Source of the DNA: Armatimonadota bacterium
Lineage (GTDB): Bacteria > Armatimonadota > Abditibacteriia > CG2-30-59-28
Assembly (NCBI GenBank): GCA_016199605.1
Contig: JACQGJ010000220.1
Location: forward strand, 1-9,341
Direction of reading: 5' to 3'
Length of the DNA stretch: 9,341 nucleotides
This document shows positions 5,408-9,341 of the stretch, in pieces; position 1 is the stretch's first letter; each line of letters begins with the position of its first letter. The position numbers and the translations under genes were made by a program. The notes beneath the pieces were generated by a model that was not told the DNA's origin, did no database searches, and saw only the letters and a list, made by a program, of their open reading frames with translations.

Positions 5408-6895
5408 ATGGGCCAAAGATCAAAGGCATCGGACCCTTTCTGCGTCTTGTTCGCAATGACGCTCCTTTTCCCTCTCGGGACCAGTTTCGCTGTGCCCGCC
5501 GCGCCGTTTGAAACCCATAAGGAGCGGATTGGTGGACGGGACTACGGGATTGTCACTGCCAACGGCGTTGACCTCTTTGCGATCGCCTCAGTTGCAGAAG
5601 TGAAACCACCCTTGGAGCGAGCCGTGCTGGCGGCTACCTCTCTGAACGATTTGGCCTGGATCCACCAGTTGCAGCCTGAGGTCTTCACCTTAAGCATCGA
5701 GCGAGGAAGTGTCCACCTCAAGCAGGCGTCAGTTAAAGACCTCAAGGCGCACGTCATCCTGGATCTCGACCGCAACTTCGCCAACCTGTACCCGGGGGCT
5801 CAGGGAAATCCGGAGCGGTTGGGAGCATGGTGGCTGGCGTTGCTGAAGGATCATGTCTCGCTCATCAACGGAACCAGACCCGAGTTCACCCTGGGCACTG
5901 CCGTTGGCGACCTTTTCCAGAAGCTCTACGAGCAACTCGGCCCCAGCGAAACGCCTCACTCGAAGGAGGAGGCCTCAAACGCAGTAAAGCAGTTGACCGC
6001 TGAGGAGGTGACCAGTCTCAGGCTTGCCAGCCGATCCGTGCCGAAGGAGTTCGATCCCGAGAGAGCCAAACTGCTGGCGGACGTGATGCGGACCAAAGTA
6101 CCCTCGACGACACCCACGACCTCGCCGCCCACCTCCGTCGCGTCAGCTCCTGAAGTCCATGAGAAAAAGGAGGCTTCCCGGGAAACGGTGGTGGTGGCAA
6201 TCGGTGAAGAGGCGGCGGTTGGGGATTACCGAATCGGCATGAAGCTGGAGCCGATGCCTCCCATCGCAGGGCGTGAAGCTCGTGTGGCCGTTCGGGTGAG
6301 ATTGAAGACCACCGATCAACCGGTTCACAACGCTATGGTCGCTCTGGGGCTTCAGCAGGGCCCGACCAATCCCCCGTCAGTTCGTCCCAAGCCGGTGGAG
6401 ATGAAATCCGACACGGGAGAATACGTCACGTCTTGCCTCTTTCAATCGGCTGGGAAGACTACAATCCATGTCGTGGTCTGGCAGACCGGGGTAAGCCCTG
6501 CGGCTGCAGGATTTACCGTGGAAGTGGCTCAGGCGCCCAAAGAACCGCCGGTCGCGGAGGAACCTTCACAGGGCGGCCAGCCAAAGGTCGCGGAGCCCTC
6601 GCCCTCCGGCGAACCCAATACCGAGGCTCTTCGCAAGCAGGTCTCGATCGAGATGACCGAGGCAGGGCTGTTGCGCGTCAACTGGAAACAGACCGACCCT
6701 CCACCGAGCCGCGCCGTTTTTATCCTCAAAAACGCCGCGGGCGAAGAATTCGCCCGGCAAACCGACACCACCGAGCCCTTCTTTGGGGTCTTCAAGAACT
6801 TCAAATCCGCAAAGACGATCGAGGTCCAACTCCTCTACGCGAACGGCGTCTCCGCCTCGGTGGCGCTGCCTTACAGCGCCGATGCAGTACACTGA
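5408..6895 (+). CDS. Exported multidomain protein with a YtkA/FixH-like domain
   Basis: The 495-residue product has a signal peptide (hydrophobic core about 12-28, possible cleavage after SFA). An N-terminal domain of about 150 residues follows that I do not recognise. After a Ser/Thr/Pro linker, residues about 272-375 look like a YtkA/FixH-type beta domain: a strand beginning GDYRIGMKLEP, a conserved G-R-E, QPVHNAMV, then DTGEY and an AG-x9-W segment, ending FTVEV. A second Pro/Glu linker leads to a C-terminal beta-rich domain (about 410-490) similar to that of the preceding protein. YtkA-like domains often occur near copper ATPases and cytochrome oxidase assembly genes, which fits the upstream CopA; the role here is inference. 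The start is ambiguous. The ATG at 5408 has GGAGAG at 5393-5398. The ATG at 5399 sits too close to it, and a TTG at 5357 overlaps the previous stop codon. Confidence 0.78.
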   Translation: MGQRSKASDPFCVLFAMTLLFPLGTSFAVPAAPFETHKERIGGRDYGIVTANGVDLFAIASVAEVKPPLERAVLAATSLNDLAWIHQLQPEVFTLSIERGSVHLKQASVKDLKAHVILDLDRNFANLYPGAQGNPERLGAWWLALLKDHVSLINGTRPEFTLGTAVGDLFQKLYEQLGPSETPHSKEEASNAVKQLTAEEVTSLRLASRSVPKEFDPERAKLLADVMRTKVPSTTPTTSPPTSVASAPEVHEKKEASRETVVVAIGEEAAVGDYRIGMKLEPMPPIAGREARVAVRVRLKTTDQPVHNAMVALGLQQGPTNPPSVRPKPVEMKSDTGEYVTSCLFQSAGKTTIHVVVWQTGVSPAAAGFTVEVAQAPKEPPVAEEPSQGGQPKVAEPSPSGEPNTEALRKQVSIEMTEAGLLRVNWKQTDPPPSRAVFILKNAAGEEFARQTDTTEPFFGVFKNFKSAKTIEVQLLYANGVSASVALPYSADAVH

Positions 6896-6971
6896 TCTGC
6901 AGCCATCAATCCATACATGGGAACCACAATGGGTGACCCCGACTAACCTGCGGACGTATCTCCCCAGCAGT
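6896..6971. other. Short gap between convergent genes
   Basis: The plus-strand exported protein and the minus-strand interrupted gene end facing each other across 76 bases. I see no strong hairpin with a T-tract on either strand, so how transcription ends here is unclear. Confidence 0.5.
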
Positions 6972-7586
6972 TCACCGGATACCAAACCAAGTCTTCGTCA
7001 GTGGACCAAAGATAGCCATTCCGTTTTCGGTCCGGTATGCCCGAGACAACTGCCTTGCGTGAGTCTCCCCAGAAACCTCCACGCCCAAAAGACCGAGTCG
7101 GAACGGGACCACTCGATACACCTGCTGGCCAATCTCGGCCAGCCACTCAGCAATCGGTTCTCGCCAACGAGGCTTGGAGTAGAACTCACCGCCCGGATCA
7201 TAGTTGTCATCGAGTGTTTCCAAGGGGAGACAGAGGTCCAACCAGTCAATGTCGGAGTCGATCTCTCTCACCTACACGCTCCGGCACGGCACTCGAATAC
7301 CATCAGGAAGTGTGGCGACTCCATAGAGCTCGCCTTGATTCAGCGAGGATTGTTCCAAAGAGGGTCTTTTCCGTTCCTCCTTATCAGGCTCGGTGCCGTA
7401 GTCGTGCAGTGAATAACATCCCTCCAGGTCAGGGAAATCCCAAAGGGCCTTCAGTGCCGTGTGGAGACGCTGGAGTGGGAACTATCAGGAGCGTCCGAAG
7501 CGCAGTTGAGGAACGTGTTCCGGGATAATGCGATAGAGTTCCACCGGCTGGGGTAGGGCCGTAGCAGCATTCAGTGAACTCACCAT
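6972..7586 (-). pseudogene. Interrupted gene of unknown family, one frame with three internal stops
   Basis: Reading the minus strand from the ATG at 7584-7586 gives 204 codons in a single phase before a final TGA at 6972-6974. Codons 34-35 are TGA TAG (7482-7487) and codon 105 is TAG (7272-7274). Across the stops the translation stays protein-like. It runs VELYRIIPEHVPQLRFG, then RLHTALKALWDFPDLEG, GELYGVATLPDGIRVPC, DSDIDWLDLCLPL and finally VPFRLGLLGVEVSGE. This looks like a real globular protein damaged recently, without any net frame change. The ATG overlaps the stop of the upstream gene (TGATG). A GTG at 7271 with GGAG at 7279-7282 could still start a 99-residue C-terminal fragment. I cannot name the family. 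Sequencing error remains possible, and recoding is unlikely because neighbours use TAG and TGA as normal stops. Confidence 0.72.
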
Positions 7587-9337
7587 CAAATCACGACGGG
7601 ATGTTTGCGGACAGCGCCGCTGTAAGCGGACGACCACCGCAGGGCCGCCGTCACATCGTGAGCAACACTGACCGTTCGGGATGAGGGAACCTCGGTGGGA
7701 GTCGCTGGCAATTGCAGCAATTCCCTGGCGAGGGTGAGTGTTCGGTTCCTGGATTTGCCTTGTGCCATTTCTTCCAGCTTCCCTCTTGCGGCTGGACTTT
7801 CGACCCCCCGCCTGGCCGCGGTGCGGAGATCGAACAGCGCCTGCAGCACCGCGACGCGTTGCGCACCCGTCACGTCCGCCAAGCCTACCTCGACGGCGGC
7901 CTCCAGAACACAGGCCACGATCTCTCTGAATTCGCTGGAGTGATCGCCCAGGCTGCGCAGCAAGGAGAGAACCCTCCCGGGCGCGGCGTCACGGGAATTC
8001 AGAAAGAGTTTCATCACCTCGATAAGGCTGGTCGCCGGCAGGCGGCCGTCGTTCAGACTTGTAAGAAGCAAAGCTCGCACTTCCGAGGCATCAACGGGGG
8101 GTTTCGGCGACGCCAAAACGACAAGCGCATCAACGACGAGATCATGCACTATCGCATCCTGTCGAAGGGCGAGGTGTAGGACCGCCTCGCACGGAATCAA
8201 GCGATCCCGAAACGACTTATCCTCAACGGCTCCGGGCGGCATCGACAGGGCCGTTGCGAGATGATTGACGAAGCGCGGCCACTCAAAGGCAGCGTCTTCG
8301 TAGGTGCGGGCATCACCCGGGGTGGACCAATGACTCCACCCCCACAGGTTCACGACCCACCAGTATGACAACAATTCCGGGAACGCGGAGGCATGGGTAG
8401 AGACCCATGGAAAACCGGGTTCGATGAAATCCCAATGAGACTCGATAGGGAGTTCCGGCGCGACCTTGCGGAATGACCTGCTGACTCTCAGGGATCGCGC
8501 GAAATCCCAAGTGATGGGTACCGGATGAGCAAGCAGCTTCCCCGGCTCGCAATGCCTCAGCTTCCTACCTTTCCCAACCGGAAAGAAATCCACCGGCAGT
8601 CGCTTGGCGAGACGTGCCAGCACCGGCGATTCGCCAAGACCGACTCGGAAGCGAGCGGCGGAGGTGAGCAGGCGAAGATAGTCCTCTGGCCCGGGACGTT
8701 CCTCTTCTCCACCCCGCGCTCGTCTGACCCAGTCATCGGCAATCCACCGCTCGGAGGCGATGAGCGGGTCGAAGGGACGGCGGTTCTTCCTGGAGGTTTT
8801 GATGTGGGAGAGAACCAGGTCAGCCAGATCTTCGAGAGCACGGTCCGATTCATCCTCCGGTGCGAAGGCCCCGATCACGGCCAGCCGAATGGGATCATCG
8901 AACTGCACCACCCGCGACTTGACGATCTCCCATGCCGCCTCACGCGCCGAACGGCACCGCGGGAGTCGATAGATGGCTGAGGACAACTCAAACATTTCGT
9001 CCCTCCCGAACTCAGTCCACTCGCGGAGTCGCTCGGCCAGTCTGACGGGGTCAAGCCAGCCGAGTTGGAGAGTCGGAGTCGAGAGGGGAGCACGCGGGTC
9101 GCCTCGTTGAATGGCGCGCATCGCGGCGCAGAGACGGCGACGAAGATGGAGCGGACACCAGTGTGTCGCATACGCGCCAAGGGATTTCCCCGGATACGGC
9201 GTGGGCTCGAGACCGACCCACGCCTTCGCAAGCTCAAGAACCACGAACCGCTCGATGAGTTGGCTGTCCAGCAGGACCTCCCTGTCGGAGCCGTTCTCGG
9301 CGAGCTTCTGCTCAAAGGCGAAGACGGGGTTAAGCAT
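7586..9337 (-). CDS. Large uncharacterised protein, probably helical-repeat; start may lie outside the window
   Basis: At least 583 residues are visible. The first ATG is at 9335-9337, but the frame stays open to the right edge and no ribosome site can be seen, so the N-terminus is uncertain. There is no signal peptide and no membrane helix, so it is probably cytoplasmic. It is rich in Arg, Leu, Ala and Glu, with repeated amphipathic helices, clearest at about 385-540, reminiscent of HEAT/ARM-type repeats. A tryptophan cluster (Trp326, 327, 332, 334, 337) sits mid-protein in a segment reading LSYWWVVNLWGWSHW. The C-terminal half faintly recalls the helical region of DUF6493-type proteins of actinobacteria, from memory only. 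No catalytic motif is recognised. Its stop overlaps the ATG of the next, interrupted gene, suggesting the two were translationally coupled partners. Confidence 0.72.
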   Translation of the reverse strand: MLNPVFAFEQKLAENGSDREVLLDSQLIERFVVLELAKAWVGLEPTPYPGKSLGAYATHWCPLHLRRRLCAAMRAIQRGDPRAPLSTPTLQLGWLDPVRLAERLREWTEFGRDEMFELSSAIYRLPRCRSAREAAWEIVKSRVVQFDDPIRLAVIGAFAPEDESDRALEDLADLVLSHIKTSRKNRRPFDPLIASERWIADDWVRRARGGEEERPGPEDYLRLLTSAARFRVGLGESPVLARLAKRLPVDFFPVGKGRKLRHCEPGKLLAHPVPITWDFARSLRVSRSFRKVAPELPIESHWDFIEPGFPWVSTHASAFPELLSYWWVVNLWGWSHWSTPGDARTYEDAAFEWPRFVNHLATALSMPPGAVEDKSFRDRLIPCEAVLHLALRQDAIVHDLVVDALVVLASPKPPVDASEVRALLLTSLNDGRLPATSLIEVMKLFLNSRDAAPGRVLSLLRSLGDHSSEFREIVACVLEAAVEVGLADVTGAQRVAVLQALFDLRTAARRGVESPAARGKLEEMAQGKSRNRTLTLARELLQLPATPTEVPSSRTVSVAHDVTAALRWSSAYSGAVRKHPVVI

Positions 9338-9341
9338 TCGA

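Noticed and set aside
6783..7528. Plus-strand frames opposite the interrupted gene (6783-7412, 7037-7528)
   Set aside because: The minus-strand phase gives coherent protein-like sequence before and after its stops and is coupled to its upstream gene; the plus-strand frames do not.
6972..7586. Selenocysteine, pyrrolysine or altered genetic code to explain the TGA and TAG codons
   Set aside because: Other genes here end normally in TAG or TGA (for example 1841-1843, 4395-4397, 7586-7588), and no recoding element or machinery is visible. Pseudogenisation is simpler.
7712..8179. 155-residue plus-strand frame opposite the large minus-strand gene
   Set aside because: It is antisense to a 583-codon open frame with more natural composition and has no ribosome site.
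1..9341. CRISPR array, integrase, transposase or toxin-antitoxin pair
   Set aside because: No regularly spaced repeats and no protein with such motifs was found on either strand, although tRNA clusters are common integration sites.

Overview
The window looks like a stretch of bacterial chromosome, GC-rich (roughly 60% by eye), compact, with Shine-Dalgarno sites ahead of several genes and Sec-type signal peptides on two of them. Three tRNA genes beside secG, together with a housekeeping-type PRPP synthetase, argue for chromosome rather than plasmid or phage. The complete tRNAs carry an encoded CCA end. I cannot assign a phylum; a Gram-negative, Nitrospirota- or Verrucomicrobiota-like organism is only a guess.

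Layout. Positions 1-646 (minus strand) hold a probable transcription unit: secG, tRNA-Leu(GAG), tRNA-Val(CAC) and the start of a second tRNA-Leu(CAG) that runs off the left edge. A near-consensus sigma70-type promoter drives it from 678-707. The divergent region 647-898 also carries a good plus-strand promoter (736-764) for the next block. Positions 899-4397 (plus) hold a PRPP synthetase with altered active-site signatures and a two-HMA-domain Cu(I) P1B-type ATPase. After the ATPase comes a 101-bp element with 13-bp perfect inverted ends, a central palindrome and a plausible terminator. Positions 4590-6895 (plus) encode two exported proteins that resemble each other at the C-terminus; the second also has a YtkA/FixH-like domain, a domain type often found near copper export and copper-enzyme assembly genes.

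The right part (6972-9341, minus strand) is a separate block. A large uncharacterised, probably alpha-helical protein (start possibly outside the window) ends in a TGATG overlap with a second gene. That second gene reads in one unbroken phase for 615 bases but carries three in-frame stop codons, so it is most simply a recent pseudogene.

How the genes fit together. secG and its tRNAs serve secretion and translation. The ATPase and the two exported proteins could form a copper-handling group, with the ATPase moving Cu(I) out of the cytoplasm and the exported proteins acting outside it; this is inferred from proximity and domain type only. I found no CRISPR array, transposase, phage gene or recognisable defence system. 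The most unusual items are the stop-interrupted gene with its coupled partner, the 101-bp inverted-repeat element and the pair of exported proteins.
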